Shown: positions 1 to 11,717 of the stretch, piece by piece | Numbering within the stretch: position 1 is the stretch's first letter | Layout: each line of letters starts with the position of its first letter | From: Neoroseomonas alkaliterrae | GTDB taxonomy: Bacteria > Pseudomonadota > Alphaproteobacteria > Acetobacterales > Acetobacteraceae | Length of the DNA stretch: 64,000 bases | Assembly (NCBI RefSeq): GCF_014199195.1 | Contig: NZ_JACIJE010000001.1 | Span: 310,001 to 374,000 of the forward strand | Reading direction: 5' to 3' | The notes under the pieces: model-generated | The model's database searches: none | The model's input: the letters and a program-made list of their open reading frames with translations, nothing else | What the model was told of the DNA's origin: nothing | Program-made: the position numbers and the translations under genes

Positions 1-1597
1 CCAGCTCGGCCAGCGCGGCGCAGGTGAAGCGCATCGCATTGGCCATGGTCTGGCGATGCACCGGCGCCTGCGGCCCCTCCTTCACCCCTTCGCGCAGCAG
101 CCTCTCCCCGGCCGCGGCCGGGACCTCGGCGAGGAAGCCGAATTGCTGGTGATGGCGGATCCTGAGGCTCGCGACCCCCCAGGCGGCCGCAAGATCCATC
201 TGCAGCGCCGCGATCGCCTCCCGCGCGCCGTCGCGCAAGCGGCGCAGGGCGTCGAGTTCGCCGTCGTAGCCCGCCGCCACCAGCCCGCCATCCTCGAGCC
301 GCGCGGGCAGCGGGTCGGCCAGGGCGCGCGCCAGTTCCGCCCGCGGGCTCGATGCCGGGCGCAGCGCGCGCGCCGCCTCGGCGACCAGCGCCGGCACCGG
401 CGGCACCCCCGCGGCGGCGGCGAGCGCGCTCTCCATCGCCTCCGCCCGCATCAGCCCGTCGCGGATCGCGCCGAGGTCGCGCGGGGCGAAGCGGTCGAGC
501 GAGAGGCGCGCGAGCGCGCGCGCCATGTCCGGCGCGCCCTTCAGCGCCGCGCGCAGCGCCGCGCGCACATCCCCGGCCGCCAGCAGGAAGCCCACCGCAT
601 CGTGGCGCGCGGCGATCGGCGCGGCCTCGGCCAGCGGGGCGGCGAGCCGCGCGGCGAGCTCGCGCGCGCCCGCGGGCGTGACCGTCCGGTCCACGGCACC
701 CAGCAGGCAATGCCGCGCATCGCCCCTTTCGCTGCGCAGGATCTCGAGGCTGCGCCGCGTCGCGCCATCCATCTGCAGCAGCCCCCGCCCGCCCGAGGGC
801 ACCGGCGGCGCGAGGCGCGGCATCGCGCCGGCCTGGGTCAGACGCACATACTCCACCGCCATGGCGGCGGCGGCGACCTCCTCGGCCGAGAAGGCGCCGA
901 AGCCTTCCAGCGTCGCCACCGCGAAGGCCTCGGCGAGCCTGCGCGCGCCGTCGCGCGGCGGCTCCTGATGCGCGATGCGCCCGGCGAGCGGCAGCAGCGC
1001 CGGCCCGCGCGCGAGCGCCTCGGGCGCCAGCACCTCCACGGGCTCGAGCCGCGCGAGCAGCGCGGGCAGGTCGGCGGCGGCGAGGCTTGCCGTGCCGAAG
1101 GCGCCGGTCGTCACGTCGAGCCAGGCGGCGCCGAGCCTCTCCCCCGCCGGGGCGAGGGCGAGCAGCCAGGCGGGGCGGGCGGCCTCGAGCAGCGCCTCCT
1201 CCGTCACCGTGCCGGGGGTGACGATGCGCGTGACCTCGCGCCGGATGGTCGGGGCCTTGCGGCGCTTCTGCTCCTCCGGCGTCTCGGTCTGGTCGCAGAT
1301 CGCGACGCGGTAGCCCTGGCGGATCAGCCGCGCGAGATAGGTCTCGGAGGCATGCACCGGCACGCCGCAGAGCGGCACGGGCTCCCCGCGATGCTCGCCG
1401 CGGTAGGAGAGCGCGATGTCGAGCGCGGGCGCGGCGATCTCGGCATCGCCGAACAGCATCTCGAAGAAGTCGCCCATGCGGAAGAAGATCAGCGCGTCCG
1501 GATGCGCGGCCTTGGCGGCGAACCACTGGGCGAGCGCCGGCGTCGCGCCCTCGGCGGGCGGGACGGGCTTGCTCTCGAGGGGCTGAACGCCTGTCAT
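1..1597 (-). CDS. mutS: DNA mismatch repair protein MutS, N-terminal part (cut by window edge)
   Basis: MutS recognises mismatches and small loops in new DNA and starts methyl-independent or MutL-driven repair. The frame is open from an ATG at 1595-1597 to the window edge, giving about 532 residues of a protein usually near 880-900. The N-terminal mismatch-binding domain is clear: RMGDFFEMLFGDAE contains the F-x-E wedge motif, followed by the LCGVPxHA and VAICDQ(T/E) stretches typical of domain I. The connector, lever and part of the clamp domains follow; the ATPase domain lies outside the window. The shine-dalgarno region is weak. It is divergent from the VOC protein at 1641. Family assignment is certain; the missing C-terminus cannot be judged. 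Confidence 0.97.
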   Translation of the reverse strand, partial: MTGVQPLESKPVPPAEGATPALAQWFAAKAAHPDALIFFRMGDFFEMLFGDAEIAAPALDIALSYRGEHRGEPVPLCGVPVHASETYLARLIRQGYRVAICDQTETPEEQKRRKAPTIRREVTRIVTPGTVTEEALLEAARPAWLLALAPAGERLGAAWLDVTTGAFGTASLAAADLPALLARLEPVEVLAPEALARGPALLPLAGRIAHQEPPRDGARRLAEAFAVATLEGFGAFSAEEVAAAAMAVEYVRLTQAGAMPRLAPPVPSGGRGLLQMDGATRRSLEILRSERGDARHCLLGAVDRTVTPAGARELAARLAAPLAEAAPIAARHDAVGFLLAAGDVRAALRAALKGAPDMARALARLSLDRFAPRDLGAIRDGLMRAEAMESALAAAAGVPPVPALVAEAARALRPASSPRAELARALADPLPARLEDGGLVAAGYDGELDALRRLRDGAREAIAALQMDLAAAWGVASLRIRHHQQFGFLAEVPAAAGERLLREGVKEGPQAPVHRQTMANAMRFTCAALAEL

Positions 1598-1640
1598 GGC
1601 GAGGCTCTAGACCGGATCACGCCAGGACGGGAGGGACCGG

Positions 1641-2045
1641 ATGCGGCCCGATGGGCTCGACCACGTGACGCTGCGCTGCAGGCCGCAGGACCTGCCCGCG
1701 GCGCTGCGCTTCTACCGCGACATCCTCGGCCTCGCCGAAGGCCCGCGGCCGGATTTCGACTTCCCGGGCGCCTGGCTCTACGCGGGCGGGCGGGCCGTGG
1801 TGCATCTGGTCGGGCGCGAAGGCGCCGCCCCGCCATCCGGCCCCGCGCCCGGCGCGGCCTTCGAGCACATCGCGCTGCGCTACCGCGGCCTGCCCGCGAT
1901 CCGCCGGTCCCTGCGCGCGCACGGCCTCGCCTTCACCGAGGCCCCGCTGCCGGGCATGCCGATCCACCAGCTCTTCGTCACCGACCCCTTCGGCCTCCGG
2001 GTGGAACTGAACTTCGACATGAACGACACGGCGAATGCGGGGTGA
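1641..2045 (+). CDS. VOC (glyoxalase/dioxygenase fold) family protein
   Basis: A 134-residue single vicinal-oxygen-chelate domain with two beta-alpha-beta-beta-beta modules. It begins LDHVTLRC and has a first metal-ligand-type His there, a second half starting FEHIALRYRG, and the usual C-terminal DPFGLRVELNF stretch with an acidic ligand. VOC proteins bind a divalent metal and act as lyases, dioxygenases or antibiotic-binding proteins; the substrate cannot be told from sequence. It is divergent from mutS and convergent with pckA, with a repeat-filled spacer after its stop. It appears to be a stand-alone gene. Confidence 0.85.
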   Translation: MRPDGLDHVTLRCRPQDLPAALRFYRDILGLAEGPRPDFDFPGAWLYAGGRAVVHLVGREGAAPPSGPAPGAAFEHIALRYRGLPAIRRSLRAHGLAFTEAPLPGMPIHQLFVTDPFGLRVELNFDMNDTANAG

Positions 2046-2049
2046 AGGG

Positions 2050-2288
2050 GGGCGGAGAGGGGCTTTGCCCCCTCCGGACCTCCCCCCACCAGAGGCCGAA
2101 AGGCCTCTGGACACCGGAACGGAGCCGGGGAAGACGGGGAACGGCACCGCTGGAGAGCCTTCGATCGGAGGCGTGCCATGCCCCTCCCCGGCTTCCCCGA
2201 TTGAAGTCCTGGTTTCCAAAGGCCTTGGGCCTTTGGCGGGAGGGGGTTCCGGGGGAGGGCGGCACCCTCCCCCGACCCCCCGCGCCTC
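2050..2288. repeat. Intergenic hairpin repeat, family A, copy 1 (two units in opposite orientation)
   Basis: The spacer between the convergent VOC gene and pckA is built from short palindromes. Unit one (about 2054-2114) contains GAGAGGGGCTTTGCCCCC followed by CACCAGAGGCCGAAAGGCCT. Unit two (about 2208-2286) runs the opposite way with CCAAAGGCCTTGGGCCTTTGG and a long G/C hairpin ending at the pckA stop. The same left unit recurs nearly unchanged at 19583-19645. It could act as a bidirectional transcription barrier or be a REP-type element. Confidence 0.7.
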
Positions 2289-3884
<1,596 letters not shown>

Positions 3885-3987
3885 GCGCTGCACTTCTCCT
3901 GGACGCGACCAACCGGGGCAGGGAAGGCGCCGTTTCGATGACGGCGGCGGCAGAATTGCGGCGGCCCGCCCAGGGCTGCGCAGCGTT

Positions 3988-4722
3988 TCAGACCGCCTGG
4001 CCGAGGCGCGACCGTCCCTCCCGCGCCGCGCGGACCAGCGCCGCGCGGACGGCCCCGGCATCGCTTACCTGCGCTAAGAACGCAAGACGAACCGTCCGGT
4101 TACCTTCGGTCAGGTCGCAGCCATCCACATCCACCGTGGCGAGCCGCCATGCCCCCGGCCCGGCCCCGAGCAGCCCTTCGGCGATCGCGGCCACCGCGTC
4201 GGCGTGGTCCCGGTTGACATGCGCGACGATCCCGGCCTCGGCGGCCGCGATCGCCGCGACGGCGGCGGGGTCGGGGGCGAGTTCCGCCGCGCGGATCCGC
4301 TCGGCGCGGGCGAAGCCGCCGACATGCAGCGCGGCCCCGATGCGGACGCGCCACAGCGCGAAATCCGCGAAATCCGCATAGAGCGCGGCATAGGGGTGGC
4401 GGGCGAGCCAGCGCGCCTTGAGCGCCGGCGCCTCGGCCTCGGGCACCCGCTCCGCAAGGCCCGTGACCGTCACGCGCGGGGCGGTCTGCGGGTTCGGCCC
4501 CTCGGCGGCGCCGGTGAAGAGCAGCGCGCAGCGCGGCTCGGCCGCGAGGTGCCGCGTGTGCTCGGACAGCGCCGAGAGCCACAGCAGCGGGGAGAGATCG
4601 GGCGCCGGGGCGGGGGTGACGAGGCTCGCGAAGGGCTGCCCCCCGGCGGATGTGGCGAGCGTCGCCGAGCCCGCCCCGCGGATCAGCGCCCTGGCCTCGC
4701 GCACGCCCTGTTCCGTCGCCAT
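3988..4722 (-). CDS. HugZ-like pyridoxamine 5'-phosphate oxidase-fold protein with DUF2470 domain
   Basis: A 244-residue two-domain protein. Residues about 5-150 form a split-barrel flavin/heme-binding fold ([21 protein letters not shown] and [11 protein letters not shown] stretches). The C-terminal about 80 residues are DUF2470 ([13 protein letters not shown] and VDVDGCDL), the arrangement seen in HugZ-type heme utilisation proteins. Heme degradation or binding is therefore likely but not shown. The ATG at 4722 follows a GGAGAGG ribosome site. It is 103 bases upstream of pckA on the same strand, so the two may be cotranscribed, and it is divergent from chvI. Confidence 0.85.
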   Translation of the reverse strand: MATEQGVREARALIRGAGSATLATSAGGQPFASLVTPAPAPDLSPLLWLSALSEHTRHLAAEPRCALLFTGAAEGPNPQTAPRVTVTGLAERVPEAEAPALKARWLARHPYAALYADFADFALWRVRIGAALHVGGFARAERIRAAELAPDPAAVAAIAAAEAGIVAHVNRDHADAVAAIAEGLLGAGPGAWRLATVDVDGCDLTEGNRTVRLAFLAQVSDAGAVRAALVRAAREGRSRLGQAV

Positions 4723-4831
4723 GTCCCTCTCCGGCCCGTTCCGTGCCACAATCGCGCGCGAAGGTGGAACCGGGACGGGGGGCGCGCAACCGCCGCCGCC
4801 CCCCGCGACGGCGACAGCACCGGAAAGAGAG

Positions 4832-5533
<702 letters not shown>

Positions 5534-5550
5534 CATGACCGCGCCCCGGC

Positions 5551-7257
5551 ATGCCTGACGGCAGCGCGACGCGCCCCGCGGCGGCCGAGGCGCAGGCCGG
5601 GCGCGCGCCGCCGCCGCCGCGCGCGCGGCGGCGCTTCTCGCCCCTGCTGCGGCGCATCCTGCTGGTCAATGCGGTGCCGCCGGCGCTGCTCGCGGCCTCG
5701 CTGCTCTACCTCGACCAGTATCAGAACGGGCTGCTCGCCGCCGAGGTGGAGGCGCTGCGGACCCAGGCGCGCATCTATGCCGGCGGCATCGCCGAGGCCG
5801 CCGTGCGCCTGGAGGGCGACCGCGCCGTGCTGGTGCCCGAGGCCGCGCGCCCGCTGCTCCGCCGGCTGGTCGAGCCCTCGCCCAACACCCAGGCGCGGCT
5901 GTTCGACAATACCGGCCTGCTGGTCGCCGACAGCCGGGTGCGGGAGGGTCCCGGCGGCGCCGTGACCACCGAGCCGCTGCCCCCGCCCGAGCCCCGCGGC
6001 GCGCTGACCTCGACCGTCGCCGGCGTCTATGACCGCCTGGTCGCGGTGCTGCCCGGCCCGCTGCGCACCGGCGGCGGCGCGGGCGGCGTGGCGGTGGACA
6101 TCGGCCCCGACGCGCCGGATTTCGACTGGCAGCCGAACATCGGCCCCGACCGGCGGGAGGAGCTGCGCCTCGCGCTCGAGGGCGGGGTGCGGCCCTACAT
6201 CCGCCGCACCGGCGACGGCAGGCTGCTCGTCTCGGTGGCCGAGCCCGCGCTGCGCGCCGGGCAGGGCGTGGGCATCGTGCTGCTGACCCGCGACGCGCGG
6301 GAGGTGGACCGCCGCCTGTTCGAGATCCGCGCCTCGGTGCTCATGCTCTTCGGCACGGCGCTGGCGCTGACGGTGCTGCTCTCCTTCTACCTCGCGCGCA
6401 CCATCGCGACGCCGATGCTCGACCTCGCGCGCGCCACCCAGCGCATCCGCGAGGGCGAGGGCCGCGCCGGCTCCGTGCCCGCCCCCCTGCTCGCGCGCAA
6501 CGACGAGATCGGCGTGCTGGCGCGCGACCTGCAGAACTCGGCCCGCGCGCTGTGGGCGCGCATCGACGCCAACGAACGCTTCGCCGCCGATGTGGCGCAC
6601 GAGTTGCGCAACCCGCTGACCAGCGTGCGCAGCGCGCTCGAGACGCTGCGCCGCGTCGAGAACCCCGAGAGCCGCAACCGCCTGCTCGACATCATCGCCG
6701 AGGATGCGGTGCGGATGGACCGCCTCATCGCCGACATCAGCGATTCCTCGCGGGTGGATGCGGAACTTTCGCGCACCGTCACCACGCCCGTGGACATCGC
6801 GCCCATCCTCTCGGCGCTGGCCGAGCTGCACGAGGCGACGCGCAGCGGCGAGGACGCGCCGCATGTGGTGCTGGAGGCGCCACCCGGCCCGCTCGTCGTG
6901 CGCGGCGTGGAGGGGCGCATCGTGCAGGTGTTCCGCAACCTGCTCGGCAACGCGCTCTCCTTCAGCCCGCCGGGCGGGACGGTCTGGATGCGCGCGCGCC
7001 AGGCCGGCTCGATGGTCGAGGTCGCGATCGAGGACGAAGGCCCCGGCATCCCCGAGCAGAAGCTCGAGAGCATCTTCGAACGCTTCTATTCCGAGCGCCC
7101 GAGCGGCGAGCGCTTCGGCCAGCATTCGGGCCTCGGCCTGTCCATCAGCCGCCAGATCGTCGAGGGGCTGCGCGGGCAGATCGCCGCGGAGAACCGCCGC
7201 GACGCGGCGGGCAAGGTGCTCGGCGCGCGCTTCGTGGTGCGGCTGCCGGCGGCCTAG
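5551..7257 (+). CDS. chvG: Sensor histidine kinase, ChvG-like
   Basis: Membrane sensor kinase for the adjacent ChvI. The 568 residues show a Pro/Ala-rich cytoplasmic head, a first membrane segment near 35-55, a periplasmic sensor of about 220 residues rich in Arg, Glu and Gly, a second membrane segment near 282-303 (ASVLMLFGTALALTVLLSF), a HAMP linker, the dimerisation/phosphoacceptor H-box ADVAHELRNPLTS with H350, and an HATPase domain with N-box LLGNAL, G1 EDEGPGIP and G2 GLGLSIS. The periplasmic domain is where the ExoR-type inhibitor acts in rhizobia; none is visible here. A GC hairpin lies just downstream at 7339-7365. Confidence 0.93.
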   Translation: MPDGSATRPAAAEAQAGRAPPPPRARRRFSPLLRRILLVNAVPPALLAASLLYLDQYQNGLLAAEVEALRTQARIYAGGIAEAAVRLEGDRAVLVPEAARPLLRRLVEPSPNTQARLFDNTGLLVADSRVREGPGGAVTTEPLPPPEPRGALTSTVAGVYDRLVAVLPGPLRTGGGAGGVAVDIGPDAPDFDWQPNIGPDRREELRLALEGGVRPYIRRTGDGRLLVSVAEPALRAGQGVGIVLLTRDAREVDRRLFEIRASVLMLFGTALALTVLLSFYLARTIATPMLDLARATQRIREGEGRAGSVPAPLLARNDEIGVLARDLQNSARALWARIDANERFAADVAHELRNPLTSVRSALETLRRVENPESRNRLLDIIAEDAVRMDRLIADISDSSRVDAELSRTVTTPVDIAPILSALAELHEATRSGEDAPHVVLEAPPGPLVVRGVEGRIVQVFRNLLGNALSFSPPGGTVWMRARQAGSMVEVAIEDEGPGIPEQKLESIFERFYSERPSGERFGQHSGLGLSISRQIVEGLRGQIAAENRRDAAGKVLGARFVVRLPAA

Positions 7258-7338
7258 GCGGAAAACGGCGAGGCGGAACCGCCCGGCCGGGGACGAATGC
7301 CCCGCGGCGTTGGCCGCCGATTGCGCGCGCGGGGCGTG

Positions 7339-7365
7339 CGGGCGGGAGGCGAGGCCCCCCGCCCG
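7339..7365. terminator. GC hairpin between convergent chvG and aldehyde dehydrogenase genes
   Basis: An 11-bp stem with one mismatch (GGGCGGGAGGC against GCCCCCCGCCC) and a three-base loop sits just before the 3' ends of two convergent genes. It has no T-tract in either direction, so a terminator role is plausible but unproven. Confidence 0.35.
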
Positions 7366-7371
7366 GCGCCA

Positions 7372-8808
7372 TCAGAGCCCCGCCTGCGAGACGAACTTCG
7401 TGTTCAGATAGGCCTCGATCGCCTCGGAGCCGCCCTCGGAGCCGTAGCCGCTGTCCTTCACCCCGCCGAAGGGCACTTCCGGCAGCGCGAGGCCGAGATG
7501 ATTGATGGTCATCATCCCGCTCTCGACCTGCGAGGCGATGGCGTTCGCGGTCTTGGCGCTCCTGGTGAACGCATAGGCCGCGAGGCCGTAGGGCAGGCGG
7601 TTCGCCTCGGTCACGACCTCGTCGAAGTCCTTGAAGCGGGCGATCATGGCGACGGGGCCGAAGGGCTCCTCGTTCATGGCGCGGGCCTCCTTCGGCACGT
7701 CGGTCATCACCGTCGGCTCGTAGAAATAGCCCTTGTTGCCGATGCGCTTGCCGCCCGTGAGCACCTTGGCCCCCTTGGCCTGCGCGTCCTGCACCAGCGT
7801 CTCGACCCAGGGCACGCGGCGCTCATGCGCAAGCGGGCCCATGGTGGTGCCCTCCGCGAGGCCGTCGCCGACCTTCACGGCCTTGGCATGCTGGACGAAC
7901 CTCTCGACGAAGCCGTCATAGAGCTTCTCCTGCACCAGGAAGCGCGTCGGGCTCACGCAGACCTGGCCGGCGTTGCGGAACTTCGCACCCGCCAGCGTCT
8001 TCGCCGCGAGATCGAGGTCCGCGTCGTCGAACACGATGGCCGGCGCATGGCCGCCGAGCTCCATCGTCACGCGCTTCATGTGCTGGCCGGCGAGGCCCGC
8101 GAGCAGCTTGCCCACCGGCGTCGAGCCGGTGAAGGTCACCTTGCGGATCACCGGATGGGCGATGAGGTATTCGCTGATCTCGGAGGGCACGCCATAGACG
8201 AGGTTCGCCACCCCCGGCGGCAGCCCGGCATCCACGAAGGCGCGGATGAGCTCGGCGGGCGAGGCCGGCGTCTCCTCCGGCGCCTTGACGATGATCGAGC
8301 AGCCCGTCGCCACCGCCCCGCAGAGCTTGCGCACCACCTGGTTGATCGGGAAGTTCCACGGCGTGAAGGCGGCGACGGGGCCGACCGGCTCCTTGATCAC
8401 GAGCTGGTAGATGCCCTCCCCGCGCGCGGGGATGACGCGGCCATAGGCGCGGCGGCCTTCCTCGGCGAACCAGTCGATGATGTCGGCGGCGGCCATCACC
8501 TCCATCTTCGCCTCGGCGAGCGGCTTGCCCTGCTCGAGCGTGAGCAGCCGCGCGGTCTCCTCGGCGCGGGAGCGGAAGATGTCGGCGGCCTTGCGCATGA
8601 GCTTGTAGCGTTCGAAGGCCGGCACCTTCTTCCAGGTGGCGAAGCCCTTGTCGGCGGCGGCCAGCGCCTCGTCGAGGTCGGGCTTCTCGGCATGGGCGAC
8701 GGTGCCGATCACCTCCTCGGTCGCGGGGTTCAGCACGTTGATGGTCTTGCCGGAGCGCGCGGCGCGCCACTCCCCGTTCACGTGCAGCAGGACATTCGGA
8801 TAGGACAT
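7372..8808 (-). CDS. NAD(P)-dependent aldehyde dehydrogenase, succinate-semialdehyde dehydrogenase type
   Basis: Oxidises an aldehyde to the acid through a cysteine thioester. The 478-residue length fits the family. The active-site Cys is C284 in [10 protein letters not shown] and the general base is E250 in TMELGGHAP; the cofactor-binding FTPWNFP and FTGSTPVG motifs are present. Overall style ([27 protein letters not shown]) resembles GabD-like succinate-semialdehyde dehydrogenases, but substrate choice within this family is not secure from sequence. It converges with chvG and is divergent from the TPR lipoprotein gene. It stands alone, so no pathway context supports a specific substrate. 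Confidence 0.9.
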   Translation of the reverse strand: MSYPNVLLHVNGEWRAARSGKTINVLNPATEEVIGTVAHAEKPDLDEALAAADKGFATWKKVPAFERYKLMRKAADIFRSRAEETARLLTLEQGKPLAEAKMEVMAAADIIDWFAEEGRRAYGRVIPARGEGIYQLVIKEPVGPVAAFTPWNFPINQVVRKLCGAVATGCSIIVKAPEETPASPAELIRAFVDAGLPPGVANLVYGVPSEISEYLIAHPVIRKVTFTGSTPVGKLLAGLAGQHMKRVTMELGGHAPAIVFDDADLDLAAKTLAGAKFRNAGQVCVSPTRFLVQEKLYDGFVERFVQHAKAVKVGDGLAEGTTMGPLAHERRVPWVETLVQDAQAKGAKVLTGGKRIGNKGYFYEPTVMTDVPKEARAMNEEPFGPVAMIARFKDFDEVVTEANRLPYGLAAYAFTRSAKTANAIASQVESGMMTINHLGLALPEVPFGGVKDSGYGSEGGSEAIEAYLNTKFVSQAGL

Positions 8809-9022
8809 CGGCGAGTTCCTCCAGGCCGGGTGTTGGCCCACCCTAGCCCCGCGCCGCCCGCCGGGCCAGGAGGCGGGCCCCGCGGCACGGGCATGGCGGG
8901 GGCGGATCGGCCGGGGCGCCCACGCAGGCTTGATCGCCCGGCCCCGCCGCGCTTGCGCCCGCGCCGCGGCGGCGCCAGATCCGCCGTGGTGCGGCATGTC
9001 GCCGGCCGCTAGGATGCCGCGC

Positions 9023-10723
9023 ATGAGCCGTCCCGCCCCGCAGCGCCGCCTGACCCTGCTCGTGATCGCCCTTCTCTCGGCCTGCGCCGCGGCGGATGCC
9101 GGCATGGCGGAGGAGGTTGGCTTCACGCCCTCCCCGGGCAACGCCTTCGGCGCCTATCTCGCCGGCCGCTTCGCGACCTCGCAGACGGACACGCGCACCG
9201 CCGCCGACAGCCTGCTCGCGGTGCTGCGCGCCGACCCCGACCAGCCCGAGGTCATCCAGCGCGCCTTCGTCGCGACCCTGCTCGACGGCCGGCCGGAAGC
9301 CGTGCGGCTCGCCCGGCGCGTGCCGGACAACCCGCTCGCGGCCATGCTGCTCGCCGGCACCGACGCGCAGGCCGGCCGCTGGGACCGCGCCGAGCAGCGC
9401 ATCCGCGGCCTGCCGCGCCAGGGCGCCTCGCCGATCCTGCAGCCGATGCTCCTCGCCTGGACGCTGCACGGCAAGGGCCAGACCGAGCAGGCGCTGGCGC
9501 TGCTCCGCCCGCTTGCGGAAAGCGGGCGGCTGCGCACCCTCTACGCGCTGCATGCGGCGCTGATCTGCGACCTCGCCAGCCGCCAGCGGGAGGCCGAACG
9601 CTTCGCGCGCATCGCCATCGGCGGCGAGCAGCCGGTGACGCTGCGCCTTGCGCAGATCGCGGGCGGCATCCTGCACCGCGCGGGCCGGGAGGAGGAGGCG
9701 CAGCGGCTGCTCGATGCGCTCGGCCGCGGCCAGGAGGACCTGCTGGTGCCGGCAACCCCCGCCGCGCAGCGCGAGTTCTTCGCCACCCGCGCGGTCGCGG
9801 GCCCGCTCGAGGGCATGGCCGAGGCCTATCTCGCCCTGGCCGGCTCGCTGCGCCGGCAGGAGGCGGCCGAGTTCTCGCTCGCGCTGACGCGGCTCGCGCT
9901 GCGCCTGCGCCCGGGCTTCGCCCCGGCGCTGCTCATGGCCGCCGACGCGCTCGCGGATGAGCGCGAATACGCCGCCGCCATCGCCATGCTCGACCAGGTG
10001 CCGCCCGGGGATCCGCTGGCCGCGGTGGCCGGGCTGCGCCGGGCCAGCGCGCTCGACAGGCTCGACCGCACGGAGGAGGCGATCGCGCAGTTCCGCGCCA
10101 TCGCCGAAGCGAATCCCCGCGCCGCCCAGCCGCATGCGCGGCTCGGCGAGATGTTCCGAATGCGCAGCCGCTGGCAGGAGGCCGCGGAGGCCTACGGCGA
10201 GGCGATCCGCCGCATCCACGAGCCGCAGGCCGCGCACTGGACGCTGTTCTACGGCCGCGGCATCGCCCATGAGCGCGCCGGCCAATGGCCCGCCGCCGAG
10301 GCCGATTTCCGCCGCGCGCTCGAGCTCCAGCCCGACCAGCCCTATGTGCTGAACTATCTCGGCTACACCTGGGTCGAGCGCGGCGAGAACCTCCAGGAAG
10401 CGCGCCGGATGCTCGAACGCGCGGTCGGGCTGCGGCCGCAGGACGGCAACATCGCCGACAGCCTGGGCTGGGCGCTGTTCAAGCTCGGCGACATCCCCGG
10501 CGCGATCCGCTGGCTCGAACGCGCCGTCGAGCTCGAGCCGCGCAACAGCGTCATCAACGACCACCTGGGCGACGCCTACTGGGCGGCGGGGCGCTTCCGC
10601 GAGGCGCAGTTCCAGTGGCGCCGCGCCCTCGCCCTGGGGCCGGAAGGGGACGAGGGGCCGAAGATCGAGGCCAAGATCCGCGACGGCCTGCCCACGCCCC
10701 CCGTGGCGGAGAACCGCCGCTGA
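9023..10723 (+). CDS. TPR-repeat lipoprotein
   Basis: A protein of about 566 residues beginning with a lipoprotein signal: [12 protein letters not shown] with the acylated Cys at residue 21 (Leu-Ser-Ala-Cys lipobox). The rest is helical, with tetratricopeptide repeats clearest in the C-terminal half ([20 protein letters not shown], then two more repeats of the form LG..LF.LGD...A...LERAVELEP). Such proteins are scaffolds in the periplasm facing side of a membrane; a specific partner is not visible. ATG codons at 9014 and 9023 are both possible; the second gives a tighter signal peptide. ispE follows after 8 bases, a linkage common in alphaproteobacteria. Confidence 0.85.
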   Translation: MSRPAPQRRLTLLVIALLSACAAADAGMAEEVGFTPSPGNAFGAYLAGRFATSQTDTRTAADSLLAVLRADPDQPEVIQRAFVATLLDGRPEAVRLARRVPDNPLAAMLLAGTDAQAGRWDRAEQRIRGLPRQGASPILQPMLLAWTLHGKGQTEQALALLRPLAESGRLRTLYALHAALICDLASRQREAERFARIAIGGEQPVTLRLAQIAGGILHRAGREEEAQRLLDALGRGQEDLLVPATPAAQREFFATRAVAGPLEGMAEAYLALAGSLRRQEAAEFSLALTRLALRLRPGFAPALLMAADALADEREYAAAIAMLDQVPPGDPLAAVAGLRRASALDRLDRTEEAIAQFRAIAEANPRAAQPHARLGEMFRMRSRWQEAAEAYGEAIRRIHEPQAAHWTLFYGRGIAHERAGQWPAAEADFRRALELQPDQPYVLNYLGYTWVERGENLQEARRMLERAVGLRPQDGNIADSLGWALFKLGDIPGAIRWLERAVELEPRNSVINDHLGDAYWAAGRFREAQFQWRRALALGPEGDEGPKIEAKIRDGLPTPPVAENRR

Positions 10724-10731
10724 GCGGAACC

Positions 10732-11595
10732 GTGCTGGAGGCCGCCCCGGCCAAGGTCAACCTGCACCTGCACGTCACCGGCCGCCGCGCGGACGGCTAC
10801 CACCTGCTGGACAGCCTCGTGGTCTTCGCCGGCGCGGCGGACGCGCTCAGCGCGCGCATCGCGGAGGGGCTGAGCCTGCATCTCGAGGGGCCTGAGGCAT
10901 CCGCCCTGGCCGGGGAGGCCGACAACCTCGTGCTGCGGGCGGCGCGCGCGCTGGCGGAGGCCGCCGGCGTCGTCCCGCGCGCGGCGCTGACGCTGGTCAA
11001 GCGCCTGCCGGTCGCCTCGGGCATCGGCGGCGGCAGCGCCGACGCCGCGGCGGCGCTGCGGGCGCTGAACCGCCTCTGGGGCCTGGGCTGGAGCGAGGCG
11101 CGGCTGGCCGGGCTGGCGCTCGCGCTCGGCGCCGACATCCCGGCCTGCCTCGCCTCGCGCCCCTGCGTGATGGCCGGGGTGGGCGAGGTGCTGCGCCCCG
11201 CCCCGCCCCTGCCCGGCTGCGGGCTGGTGCTCGCCAATCCGCGCATCGCGCTGCCCACTCCCGCGGTGTTCCGGGCCCGCGCCGGCGGCTTCCGCGCGGC
11301 CGCCGCCCTGCCCGAGGCGGGCTGGGCGGATGCGGCGGCGCTGGCGCGGGACCTCGCGGGCTGGGGCAACGACCTCGAGGCGGCGGCGATCGGCCTCTGC
11401 CCGGCGGTGGCGTCCGTGCTGGCGGCGCTGCGCGCGCTGCCGGGCTGCCGGCTGGCGCGCATGAGCGGCTCGGGCGCGACCTGCTTCGCCCTCTTCGATG
11501 CGCCGGAAGATGCGGCGGCGGCGACGGCGGCGCTGCCCGAGGGATGGTGGCGCTGGGGCGGGGGGCTTCACGCCGCCGGCGCCGCAGGGCTATGA
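10732..11595 (+). CDS. ispE: 4-diphosphocytidyl-2-C-methyl-D-erythritol kinase
   Basis: Phosphorylates CDP-methylerythritol in the MEP pathway to isopentenyl diphosphate. The 287 residues belong to the GHMP kinase family: catalytic K8 in APAKVNLHL, glycine-rich ATP loop PVASGIGGGSADAAAAL with D104, and the C-terminal MSGSGATCFALF motif. No ATG is available; the GTG at 10732 keeps the conserved N-terminus and follows GCGGA. It is probably cotranscribed with the TPR lipoprotein gene. Another MEP gene, ispH, lies at 49846-50772. Confidence 0.95.
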   Translation: MLEAAPAKVNLHLHVTGRRADGYHLLDSLVVFAGAADALSARIAEGLSLHLEGPEASALAGEADNLVLRAARALAEAAGVVPRAALTLVKRLPVASGIGGGSADAAAALRALNRLWGLGWSEARLAGLALALGADIPACLASRPCVMAGVGEVLRPAPPLPGCGLVLANPRIALPTPAVFRARAGGFRAAAALPEAGWADAAALARDLAGWGNDLEAAAIGLCPAVASVLAALRALPGCRLARMSGSGATCFALFDAPEDAAAATAALPEGWWRWGGGLHAAGAAGL

Positions 11596-11606
11596 CGCGG
11601 CATGGC

Positions 11607-11681
11607 TGGGGCGTAGCCAAGCGGTAAGGCAGCGGTTTTTGGTACCGCCATTCCCAGGTTCGAATCCTGGCGCCCCAACCA
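11607..11681 (+). tRNA. tRNA-Gln (anticodon TTG)
   Basis: A complete cloverleaf: acceptor stem TGGGGCG pairs with CGCCCCA, a D-arm with AAGCGGTAA, anticodon stem GCGGT/ACCGC around loop TTTTGGT giving anticodon TTG, and a T-arm CCAGG-TTCGAAT-CCTGG. The discriminator A and an encoded CCA (11679-11681) follow. It starts 11 bases after ispE, so it may be processed from the same transcript. Confidence 0.97.
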
Positions 11682-11717
11682 TCCCCGGCCCGAGGGCGGC
11701 CTCCGAGGCGCCGCGCC

